This document shows, in pieces, positions 36,304-44,299 of a DNA stretch of 64,000 bases. Positions within the stretch are counted from its first letter, which is position 1. Every line of letters begins with the position of its first letter. A model generated the notes under the pieces. It was given only the letters and a program-made list of their open reading frames with translations. It had not been told where the DNA came from and made no database searches. This DNA comes from G963422445 sp963422445 (GTDB taxonomy: Bacteria; Pseudomonadota; Alphaproteobacteria; Thalassobaculales; Thalassobaculaceae). The position numbers were made by a program, and so were the translations under genes. The stretch lies in NCBI GenBank assembly GCA_963422445.2, contig OY729512.2:5332001-5396000 (forward strand). The letters run 5' to 3'.

Positions 36304-37656
36304 TCACCCGGTCCGAGGCTGGACTTCCGCCGCGCTCTCCGGCGCCCGGTTGTAGGGGTGGTCCGGAACATCGCTCAGATAGCGTTCGCCGGTGAGAGCT
36401 GGATGCCGCCGCCGTTCCATCAGGCGGATTGCGACATGCATCCATACGGTGCTTACAGCCACGATCGCGAACAACAACATGAAGCAGCTGGTCCAGACAC
36501 CGGTAAGATCGTTGAGGACGCCGAAGGCGATTGGCAGAACGAAGCCGCCCAGACCGCCGATCATGCCGACAAGACCGCCTACGGTGCCGACATAGTCCGG
36601 GTAGTAGACCGGGATGTGCTTGTAGACCGCGGCCTTGCCGAGCGACATCACGAAACCGAGGACCACTGTCAGGATGACGAATGGCAGCAGGTCGACGCCG
36701 ATGGAAAACGTGATCGGTCCTTCGATGCCGCTGACGATGTACCGGGTGTCCGGATAGCTGAGGACAAACAGGCAGGCCAGTGAGACGATGAAGGTCAGAT
36801 ACATAACGAAACGCGCGCCCCATCTGTCCGACATCCAGCCACCGAGGGCTCGAAAGACCGAACCGGGCATGGCGTAGGCCGCGGCCAGCATTCCGGCGAG
36901 TGCGAGGTCGAGTCCGTAGGCGCCAACATAATAGCGCGGCAGCCAGCTGGCGAGCGCGACAAAGGCGCCAAAAACGAAGAAGTAATAGGTCGCAAAGCGC
37001 CAGACTTGGAGCTTTTTCAGCGGTTCGATCTGGTTCATGACCGAGACCTTGGCGATGCGGCCGGCCTTGCGGTTGCGGGTCTCCGGATCGTCTTCGGTCG
37101 TGACGTAGAACAGTATGGCCATGACGGCCAGACAACCGGCGTAGATCTGGACGGTCTGTTCCCAGCCGAAAGCCAGGAGCAGGAATGGCGCTCCGAAATT
37201 GGTTACGGCAGCCCCGACATTGCCGGCCCCGAAGATTCCCAGCGCCGTGCCCTGTGCGTTTTCCGGATACCAGCGTGAGACATAGGCGATACCGACGATG
37301 AACGAACCGCCGGCAACGCCGACGCCGAGAGCGGCAACCAGGAACATTTCATAGGTCGTGACGATCGAGACGAGGACCGTTGCGACGGCGGTCGCCAGCA
37401 TTTGCAGGGCAAAGACCAGGCGACCGCCATATTGCTCGGTCCAGACGCCCAGGAAGATGCGGCTGACGGAGCCGGTCAGCACCGGGGTCGCCACCAGGAT
37501 CCCGAACTCGGTCTCGGAGAGGCCGAGATCCTGTTTTATCTTGACGCCAATGATCGAGAAGATCGTCCAGACGGCGAAGCACACCGTGAACGCGAGCGTG
37601 CTGAAACCGAGCATGCGGTGTTGTTTACCGGAAGTGATCTTGATCGGATCGTGCAT
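36304..37656 (-). CDS. narK1: Nitrate transporter NarK1 (MFS)
   Basis: A 450-residue MFS transporter from ATG 37656 (MHDPIKITSGKQHRML), with AAGGA nine bases upstream. The nitrate-signature glycine-rich blocks GVGVAGGSFIVGIAYVSRWY and GTVGGLVGMIGGLGGFVLPI are present. NarK1-type proteins import nitrate with protons, while NarK2 types exchange nitrate for nitrite. Full length. It is the first gene behind the FNR/DNR-type promoter at 37717-37758. Confidence 0.93.
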   Translation of the reverse strand: MHDPIKITSGKQHRMLGFSTLAFTVCFAVWTIFSIIGVKIKQDLGLSETEFGILVATPVLTGSVSRIFLGVWTEQYGGRLVFALQMLATAVATVLVSIVTTYEMFLVAALGVGVAGGSFIVGIAYVSRWYPENAQGTALGIFGAGNVGAAVTNFGAPFLLLAFGWEQTVQIYAGCLAVMAILFYVTTEDDPETRNRKAGRIAKVSVMNQIEPLKKLQVWRFATYYFFVFGAFVALASWLPRYYVGAYGLDLALAGMLAAAYAMPGSVFRALGGWMSDRWGARFVMYLTFIVSLACLFVLSYPDTRYIVSGIEGPITFSIGVDLLPFVILTVVLGFVMSLGKAAVYKHIPVYYPDYVGTVGGLVGMIGGLGGFVLPIAFGVLNDLTGVWTSCFMLLFAIVAVSTVWMHVAIRLMERRRHPALTGERYLSDVPDHPYNRAPESAAEVQPRTG

Positions 37657-37716
37657 CGTCAGCAGTCCTTGCACGGGAAGCCGGGGCGCTCACCCTTGCA
37701 ATGATGTATCGTGCCA

Positions 37717-37758
37717 ATTGTAAGCTGGTGAGCGCGCCCGATCCTTGACCAAAGTCAA
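37717..37758 (-). promoter_or_regulatory. FNR/DNR-activated promoter of the nar operon
   Basis: A perfect palindrome TTGAC-N4-GTCAA lies at 37745-37758, close to the FNR/DNR consensus TTGAT-N4-ATCAA. On the minus strand a -10 hexamer TACAAT occupies 37722-37717. The spacing puts the palindrome centre at about -41.5 from a start near 37710, the class II position used by FNR-type activators, about 55 bases ahead of narK1. The DNR-type regulator encoded at 38601-39290 is the natural candidate. Confidence 0.75.
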
Positions 37759-37949
37759 GACAGCTTCGGATTTGGGCACAAAAAAGCAGAGAGACTACCG
37801 CATCCTGACTTTTCTGCTCCCGGGACGAAGTCTGACACCGCAGGAATGGTCAATTGCCGGCCAGTAATGCGCATGACGCCGCTGTCAGGTTGTTCGCTGG
37901 CAACGTGAAGGCCGAGTAACCCGTTGCAGGGCCGGTTTGATTCAGAAAT

Positions 37950-38530
37950 GTAACTGCCCAAGTCCCCTGTTACTGACGGCGGTGTCGACCGGGACATGCT
38001 TGGCCCCTGGTCGATCTCATCGCCAAAGCCCATGACCGCATCCTCGACTGGGCCATCGCTTTCCACGATGCGCAGCCGCCGCTCCGGAGCGGCAAGCGCG
38101 GACGAAAAAACGCCGCGCCGGGCACACCCTCGTTCTCCGTCTCCAGATACACAAGGACGGAGGCCTGCGGTGTCTCATCGACTTGCGAACGCCCTTCACG
38201 AACAATGATGCTGAGCGTGATCTGCGAATGGTGAAGCTGCGTCGGAAGATCTCCGACGGCTTCTGCTCCGAACAGGGCGTCCGCGACTTCGCCACCCTGC
38301 GCGCCGTCATTGCCACAGCCCGCAAGCAGGGCTGAACGATCCTCGAAACCCTGGCACACCCGACCCGAATGCAGCTGATCTCCAGACGGCGGCTCTGCTC
38401 CTCCCTGATACCGAAATCCGTCACACGGAGAGAACCGATGCGTGCCGCCGCTGGTGCGGTTCACCATACAACCACGTGCCGTGAACCAGGCCACCGGGTG
38501 CAGAACCCGCAATCGGACCTGGGCAGTCAC
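37950..38530 (+). mobile_element. Internally deleted IS66-family element with 8-bp target duplication, 581 bp
   Basis: Ends GTAACTGCCCAAGTCC (left) and GTGACTGCCCAGGTCC (complement of right end). TCAGAAAT occurs at 37942-37949 and 38531-38538, a perfect 8-bp duplication as made by IS66 elements. A full IS66 is about 2.5 kb; only the 3' part of its transposase gene is left, so it is a non-autonomous derivative. Confidence 0.85.
38010..38385 (+). pseudogene. IS66 TnpC C-terminal fragment
   Basis: The frame reads LIAKAHDRILDWAIAF, then (after a frame change) LIDLRTPFTNNDAERDLRM, VKLRRKISDGFCSEQGVRDF and ATLRAVIATARKQG, then TGA at 38333-38335 where IS66 proteins have Trp (QGW), followed by ILETLAHPTRMQLI. 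'NNDAER' holds the catalytic Glu region of IS66 transposases. The N-terminal two-thirds and the DDE Asp residues are missing. Confidence 0.85.
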
Positions 38531-38600
38531 TCAGAAATCAGTATTTGCAGGAGGTCGGGGTCAGGGGCTTCCTACACCATGTCGTCTTGTCTGAAAGGAT

Positions 38601-39290
38601 CTATTCCGCGGCAACATGCTTGTGGAGCGCCTGGCGATCAATGATTCGTGCTTCCCGTCCGTCGATAATGGCGCCGTGTTTACGTAGACTGGCGATAGCG
38701 CGTGAGAATGTTTCGGGTTTCATGCCGAGACGGTTGGCGATCAGATGTTTTTCATAAGGCAGCCGGATGATGGGGACAGCATCTCCGGTCTCCAGCGGGC
38801 AGAATTTGAGTAAAAATTCGGCCAGACGCTGTGATGTGGTTTGGCTATGCATGGTTTCGATCCGGCCTACCAGGTGTTTCAGCCGCACGGCGAGCACTGC
38901 CAGCATTTTCATTGCGAGTTCGGGGCGTTCATGCAGTTTGGCGGTATAGGAGTTGACCGGGATGCCAAACAGGCGTCCGTCCTCGACCATCTCGGCGCTG
39001 GCCGGATAGCCGTCTGACATGAATGGCGCGCCTTCGGCAAAACTTTCGCCTGGGCCGAAGATTTCGATGATGGTTTCGGTGCCGTCCGGACGCAGACGAA
39101 AGATCTTCACCCATCCCGACAAAACGACATAGAAATGGGTTACTGGCCCACCCTGTTGGAATACTATTGCGGTCCTGCGCAGGGACCGTATCCTGCCTTC
39201 GGACAGTAGCCAGGGTAGCAATTCGTCGGGTACGCCCCGGAAAAACGTCATTTCCCTTAGTCGGCCGATTTCGTCGCTGTCGATCATCAT
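38601..39290 (-). CDS. dnr: Crp/Fnr-family transcription regulator, DNR type
   Basis: A 229-residue protein. The cyclic-nucleotide-fold sensor domain (FRGVPDELLPWLL...FQQGGPVTHFYVVLSGWVKIF) leads through a dimerisation helix to a winged helix. The recognition helix reads KPETFSRAIASLRKHG, with the E-x-x-S-R residues that read TTGAN half-sites. It lacks the N-terminal Cys cluster of oxygen-sensing FNR, so it is closer to DNR/NnrR, which sense nitric oxide. It reads toward the nar operon and is the likely regulator of the 37745-37758 site. Confidence 0.8.
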   Translation of the reverse strand: MMIDSDEIGRLREMTFFRGVPDELLPWLLSEGRIRSLRRTAIVFQQGGPVTHFYVVLSGWVKIFRLRPDGTETIIEIFGPGESFAEGAPFMSDGYPASAEMVEDGRLFGIPVNSYTAKLHERPELAMKMLAVLAVRLKHLVGRIETMHSQTTSQRLAEFLLKFCPLETGDAVPIIRLPYEKHLIANRLGMKPETFSRAIASLRKHGAIIDGREARIIDRQALHKHVAAE

Positions 39291-39727
39291 ACCAGTTTAC
39301 ACCAACACGTTGCGGCCGGCTGCCAACACGAATCATGCCGGATTGGACTCTGATCTCGGAAAGAATCCGAATACTGAAAGAGATTTGCGGATCTGGTCAT
39401 CAGAAGGTGAACTGAAGATTGCCGAAATGTTCGGTCAGTTTCCGGTTTTCGGCGTAGTCGACAGGAGTGGCAATCAGCCTCGACTCGGGTTGCTGGAATG
39501 CCTCTGCCGAAGCCGTCGGAAAATCACCGGGGCTACCAAGCGTGCGGCCCCATGCGCCAAAAGACCGAGCCAGCATCACAAAATCGCGATTGCCGAAAGC
39601 GAGGTTACTGTGTCGGTCGCCAAACTGATTCTGCTGCTTCCACTTGATGAGGCCATATTCTCCGTCCAGCCAGATCAATGCGACGACATTGATCTGCAAA
39701 CGCACCGCCGTTTCGATATCCTGCATA

Positions 39728-39838
39728 ACCGCTTATGCACGTGGCTCCGGTGGCACACGATGTTGCTCCCGATGTCGACTATTCCCGGCACGCCAAACGC
39801 TACATGTGCGTTTCACCGGAGCCACGTGCATAAGCGGT
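39728..39838 (+). mobile_element. MITE-like palindromic element, copy 1 (111 bp)
   Basis: It starts ACCGCTTATGCACGTGGCTC and has a perfect 25-base terminal inverted repeat. CCTGCATA flanks it at 39720-39727 and 39839-39846 (8-bp target duplication). It carries no gene and interrupts the acetolactate synthase pseudogene between MNMQD and IETAV. Nearly identical, in inverted orientation, to copy 3. Confidence 0.9.
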
Positions 39839-40303
39839 CCTGCATATTCATCAGAAAGTTGGCGTCGCCGCACCGTGGAAGACTGCGTCGTTCCGGAACC
39901 GCAATTTTGACGCCGATGGCTTCCGGAAGGGCGAAGCCTGTCGAGCAAAAGCCGTTCGAAATTAGATAGGTATCGGCTTCGTCACACTGGTAGTAACGTG
40001 AAATCCACATCTTGTGGGCGCCGACATTCGACATCAGCACATCGTCGGCTCCGAGGATTGCCCGCGCATCAGCGAGAATGCGCTGCGGTTTCATCGGGGA
40101 AGCGTTTTCGGCTTGCAGATCTTCACAGATCCGGTAGCGCAGCGTCTGGAGTTCCGTGATATCGAACAGTTGCAAGCGACCGTCATGATCCGTGATGAGA
40201 CGCTCGTTGATCTGCCAGGGCGCATCGGCGATATCGGCCACCACCTCGACATCGACATCATAGTCTTCGTCGATTTCGGTCGGCGTGAAATCGATATGAA
40301 TGA

Positions 40304-40423
40304 ACCGCTTATGCACATAGATCCGGTTGCGAGAGTTTGCCGCGAGAAGTTGACTCCTACCGGTCCATTTGGACGGTTTTCGATCAACATGTTGATCAAG
40401 CCGGAGCCAAGTGCATAAGCGGT
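40304..40423 (+). mobile_element. MITE-like palindromic element, copy 2 (120 bp, divergent)
   Basis: It shares the outer 13 bases ACCGCTTATGCAC at both ends and CCGG just inside, but the interior differs and holds the perfect palindrome GATCAACATGTTGATC (40382-40397). ATGAATGA flanks it at 40296-40303 and 40424-40431. It also lies in the acetolactate synthase gene, between KQIIH and IDFTP. Confidence 0.85.
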
Positions 40424-41070
40424 ATGAATGATTTGCTTGTCGCCGCGCCAGTTCCGGTGTGATGAAGCATATTCGATAAGATCGTAACGGAATGCGATCG
40501 CTAGATCGGCAACGTCAAGCGTCTCATTGGCATGATCGCGTTGTTGCAGGCCGTGCCGCGAAACCGCGTCCTTGCCCATGAAAGTGTTGATGACCGTGAT
40601 GCCGGTCTTGCTGGCGAGCCGCCGCAACTGTTTTGCCGCACGTTTGCGCACCGCGCCGTTTCCGGAAAGGATGACCGGGTTGCGGGCGTTCGCGATGGCT
40701 TCCGCTACTGCCCGAACCGCCTTGTAGTCGGCCGCGGCGCGTTGTGTCCGGCGGCGCGGAATTGGCTTTCCCTCGACATCTTCCTTGGCGATATCTTCGG
40801 GACGTTCGAGGACATTCACTCCGGGTTTTTCCTGGTCAGCGATCTTGAAGGCCTTTCGGAGCATTTCAGGGATCGTTTCAGCCCGTTCCATCAGGCAAGA
40901 TATCCCCCTTGTCACAATCGAACCACCACAAGATAGTATTGTGGCGGCAGTCGGATCAAGTCCGGTTTTGGCGAACACCCGGACGTTCTGATTGACCGGT
41001 TGTCCGACGCCTTCGACTGGGCCCGGTTCGTGCTGACCCTCAATATGCGGACAGGGATTCAACACATTTG

Positions 41071-41987
41071 ATGCATACCGACGCGGACTTGGAACTGCTG
41101 CAAACGCAAGCCGAAGCTGGTGACATCGACGCGCAATGCGAACTCGGCAAACGGCTTGTCCTGCGTTCGCGCGACGAAGACGACATTGTCCAAGCTGACC
41201 ATATGGCTACGGCAGGAGCGGCTCGTGCGATGCACAATCTTGCTGTTCTCGAAATGCGTTTTGGCAACGAGACTGCCGCTTTCGAATGGTTTCTGGGTGG
41301 CGCAGAGAACGGGCATAGTCAGTCGATGCATACCGTGAGCGCGATGTTGCTGGAAGGTGACGACCCTGATGCTGCGCTTGACTGGTTCAGAAAGGCGGCC
41401 GATGCCGGCGATCATGTCACCTGCTTCGAGCTGGCCGAGGTCCTGTACGCGCGATCCGAACCGAATGACGATCGTGTGGCGGCAGGCTATCTGCGCGATG
41501 CAGCTGAACGGGGCTATGCGCCGGCACAGGCGATGCTCGGCGATCTTTACCATGCCGGGCGCGGTGTATCGCAGTCATCGACCTTGGCCTGTCTCTGGTT
41601 TCGGAGGGCGGCCGCGGACGGTCACCCCACCGCACAAGCCAGACTGGCACAAGCTTACCGTGACGGCGACGGTGTCGAGCCCGATACGATGGAGGCGGCA
41701 CATTGGGCGTTGCGCGCTGAGGAGCAGGGCAATCGCGATGCGCAGATACCGCTTATGCACGTGGCTCCGGTGAAACGCACATGTAGCGTTCGGCGTGCCG
41801 GGAATAGTCGACATCGGGGGCAACATCGTGTGCCACCGGAGCCACGTGCATAAGCGGTGCGCAGATTATGTTTCCCGCATTGTTCGCGGCCCTGTCGCCG
41901 GCCAGGCGTCGGGAAGCCGAGAAACGGGCGGCGCCCGCACCGTGGGCGGTGGCGGAACGTTATCCGGTCGACGGTTTCGGCGGGTGA
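41071..41987 (+). pseudogene. Sel1-repeat (TPR-like) protein gene interrupted by a MITE-like element
   Basis: From ATG 41071 it encodes MHTDADLELLQTQAEAGDID, followed by 36-residue Sel1 units such as AALDWFRKAADAGDHVTCFE, AAGYLRDAAERGYAPAQAML and LACLWFRRAAADGHPTAQAR. Without copy 3 of the element the frame continues from RDAQI into MFPALFAALSPARRREAEKR and stops at TGA 41985-41987, giving about 268 residues. With it, the frame ends inside the element at 41853. Sel1 proteins are scaffolds; no signal peptide is seen. The altered protein keeps its repeats and may still fold. Confidence 0.82.
41748..41858 (-). mobile_element. MITE-like palindromic element, copy 3 (111 bp)
   Basis: Same length and 25-base terminal repeat as copy 1. 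The interior is the reverse complement of copy 1 with about two mismatches. GCGCAGAT flanks it at 41740-41747 and 41859-41866. It interrupts the Sel1-repeat gene after RDAQI. Confidence 0.9.
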
Positions 41988-42234
41988 ATCAGCGAACTAG
42001 CGGTCGGAACCGGTATGGTATCGCTACAGACCGAGGTCGTCGCGGAGAGCCGCTGACAATGTCAGCTTTTGTGTTCGAAAACATAGCTTTCTAGGTCCGC
42101 GGCGAAGGCCGGTATGTGACGTAATTGGTCGAAATGGCTGATGGCGGCGGCATATTGACCGGACACTAAAATTGGCTTCTGTCCCATTGCTGACAGACGA
42201 TCATACATGTGCTCTTCGCGACGACATTGCGCTA

Positions 42235-43079
42235 GACAGTGTCGTCACGAAATACCAGCCCAGAGCGCCAGACACCGAATCTGCACCGCGGCGAGGAACG
42301 ATGCGGCATTCTTGGCGTATCGCGTGGCAATCCCACGCCAACGCTTGAGCCACAGAAACGCGTTCTCCACCAAATGCCGGTGCCGGTAGAGATGGACATC
42401 ATACGCTCTGGGGTGCTTGCGGTTGCGCTTCGGCGGAACCACCGCAATGACTTCATGCTCCTCACAATAAGACAGGATGGCATTCGTGTCATAGGCCTTG
42501 TCCGCCAACAAATACTCGGCATCTATCCCTTCAATCAGCTCGACCGCTTGACTGCAATCTGCTGCCGTCCCCTCGGTCACCAACACCCGCACCGGCATCC
42601 CATGCGCGTCCACAGCCAGGTGCAGCTTCGTGTTCAGCCCCCTTTTGTGCGACCCATCGCCTGATTGCCGCCGATCGCACCGCTCGCATGGGGATGGACC
42701 TTGAGATGACTGGCGTCAATCATCAGCCACTCATCGTCCGGCTCATCCACCAGAGGCTCCAGCAACGCCCCCAGAGCCCCTTGTCCCGCCAGCGACAGAA
42801 CCGACGATGGGTATTTTTCCAGTCTCCATAGTCTGGCGGCACATCACGCCAGGGAGCGCCGGTACGCAGAATCCAGAAGATCGCATTAATGAACCGTCGA
42901 TTATCCTGCGCCACCCCACCCCAACGTCCCGCTCGGCCAGGCAGATGAGGCTCCAACAACAGCCAGACCCTGTCCGAAATGTCGTGACGCCGATGAGCCA
43001 ATCCCATGAGTCGCCTCCAGGAACCATCGAGTGAATTCGACAGATAGTACAGATAAACATCACTCATGACGACACTATC
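42235..43079 (-). mobile_element. IS5-family element (type IS5-B), copy 1, 845 bp
   Basis: Ends ACAGTGTCGTCACGAAAT (left, within GACAGTGTCG) and ATAGTGTCGTCATGAGTG (complement of right), with TA at 42233-42234 and 43080-43081. The second copy is at 49493-50338. It is one base shorter than copy 2 because a run of C is 5 rather than 6 near 42765. Confidence 0.85.
42245..43067 (-). pseudogene. IS5-B transposase copy 1, broken by a C-run frameshift
   Basis: OrfA begins MSDVYLYYLSNSLDGSWRRL at 43067 and runs through HDISDRVWLLLEPHLPGRAG and WRDVPPDYGDWKNTHRRF. One C is missing after DKGLWG, so it ends WSLWWMSRTMSG. OrfB (from about 42613) carries LLADKAYDTNAILSYC and HLVENAFLWLKRWRGIATRY with the last Asp and Glu. 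In copy 2 the two are joined by a -1 shift at an AAAAGGGGG run, conserved here at 42638-42646. Confidence 0.85.
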
Positions 43080-43142
43080 TAAGTGATTTGGCGCGATTTT
43101 GCTTGAATCGCCAGAGAGAATGGACTTTTCCATTTTTTGCAA

Positions 43143-43198
43143 GAATCCATGTCGCCAAACTCTTGTTATGGCCTCACTGTTTACAGCATGGGGTCACC
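43143..43198 (+). repeat. 56-base dispersed repeat, copy 2
   Basis: Matches 14436-14491 at 49 of 56 bases, same orientation. It lies 64 bases beyond the right end of IS5-B copy 1, in a stretch (43082-43370) with no other recognisable content. Confidence 0.6.
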
Positions 43199-43370
43199 AT
43201 GCTTCGGCTCTCGACAGTCCGGGCCTACGGATCGTGGTACGGACGCGGACATGACAGTATGTTGCTCCGGGCGCGAGTATTTGCCCGCAGTATCCGGTCG
43301 GGGCTTGTCAACGTGGAATTGAGATGCGCATCTTTCCCGAAAGCATCACAACTATCGGGGTAGATGTATC

Positions 43371-44150
43371 ATGGATCTCGGAATTGCCGGCCGCCGGGCC
43401 ATCGTTTGCGGGTCGAGCAGGGGGCTCGGCAAGGCCTGCGCCATGTCGCTGGCGCGCGCCGGCTGTATCGTCGTCGTCAATGGAATCGACCGGGACCGGC
43501 TGGCCGCGAGCGCCGCCGACATCCGTCATGTCATTAGCACCGGTGTCATTGAAGTCGCAGCCGATGTTACGACGCGGGACGGCCAGGACGCCTTGATGGC
43601 CGCCTGTCCGGATCCGGACATCCTGATCACCAATGCTGGCGGGCCACCATACAAGGATTTCCGTGAGCTTGACCGGGACGCCATGCTCACCGGGGTCACC
43701 TGGAACATGGTGACGCCGGTCGAGCTCATCCAGCGCGTGGTCGACGGCATGGCCGAACGAGGCTTCGGGCGTATCCTCAATATCACCTCGGTCTCTGTGA
43801 AAATGCCGGTGTTCGGGCTTGATCTTTCAAGCGGTGCACGGGCCGGATTGACCGCGTTTTGTGCCGGAATCTGCCGGGCCGTGGCCGGCAGCGGGGTGAC
43901 GATCAACCATATTCAGCCCGGTTTCTTCGACACCGACCGTTACCGTGGTGGTATCGATGCGGCGGCGGCTCATCTCGGGATCAGCCATGATGAAGCCCAC
44001 GCGCAGCGGATTGCGACCGTCCCAGCCGCGCGGGCCGGCCGACCGGAAGAGTTTGGCGAGGCCGCTGCGTTCCTGTGTAGCGCTCAAGCCGGCTACATTA
44101 CCGGGCAGAGCCTGTTGCTTGACGGCGGACTCTATAATAGCGCGTTCTGA
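43371..44150 (+). CDS. Atypical short-chain dehydrogenase/reductase
   Basis: A 259-residue Rossmann-fold protein: NAD(P)-binding CGSSRGLGKACAMSLARAG near residue 13, structural ITNAGG near residue 85, and GYITGQSLLLDGG at the end. The catalytic region reads LNITSVSVKMPVFGLDLSSG then ARAGL; Ser is in place, but the usual Tyr-x3-Lys appears as Ser-x3-Arg. This pattern occurs in the FabG-like 'atypical' SDR subgroup, whose chemistry is unclear. Convergent with tauC. Activity cannot be assumed. Confidence 0.82.
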   Translation: MDLGIAGRRAIVCGSSRGLGKACAMSLARAGCIVVVNGIDRDRLAASAADIRHVISTGVIEVAADVTTRDGQDALMAACPDPDILITNAGGPPYKDFRELDRDAMLTGVTWNMVTPVELIQRVVDGMAERGFGRILNITSVSVKMPVFGLDLSSGARAGLTAFCAGICRAVAGSGVTINHIQPGFFDTDRYRGGIDAAAAHLGISHDEAHAQRIATVPAARAGRPEEFGEAAAFLCSAQAGYITGQSLLLDGGLYNSAF

Positions 44151-44299
44151 TCGCGGTGGTGGGCAAGTCAAGGGTGCCTATGACGCCGCGGCTCCGGTCT
44201 TGCGATTCGTTCGATACCCGGATGATCGGATCCATCACCGAGGGTTGCGGATTCGTTCAGGTCGCCCCGGCGTGCTGCGGATCGTGTCCGGGTGACAGG

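Larger units (their letters stand above)
39400..40910 (-). pseudogene. alsS: Acetolactate synthase (AlsS-type) pseudogene split by two MITE-like elements
   Basis: Thiamine-diphosphate enzyme segments in order: AETIPEMLRKAFKIADQEKP, NPVILSGNGAVRKRAAKQLR, VADLAIAFRYDLIEY, KQIIH-[insertion]-IDFTPTEIDEDYDV, LMSNVGAHKMWISRYYQ, CGDANFLMNMQD-[insertion]-IETAVRLQ and DGEYGLIKWKQQNQFG, ending LGNLQFTF. The first 120 or so residues are missing (degenerate 40911-41060), a few residues are lost before GLQQRDHANE, and the TPP motif GDG reads GDA. Removing each element with one 8-bp repeat restores the frame exactly, so the insertions came while the gene was otherwise readable there. Confidence 0.88.

Noticed and set aside
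39728..41858. The three palindromic repeats as a CRISPR-like array or as tandem attachment sites
   Set aside because: They are spaced irregularly, occur in both orientations, and each has a different 8-bp target duplication. That fits independent transposition events.
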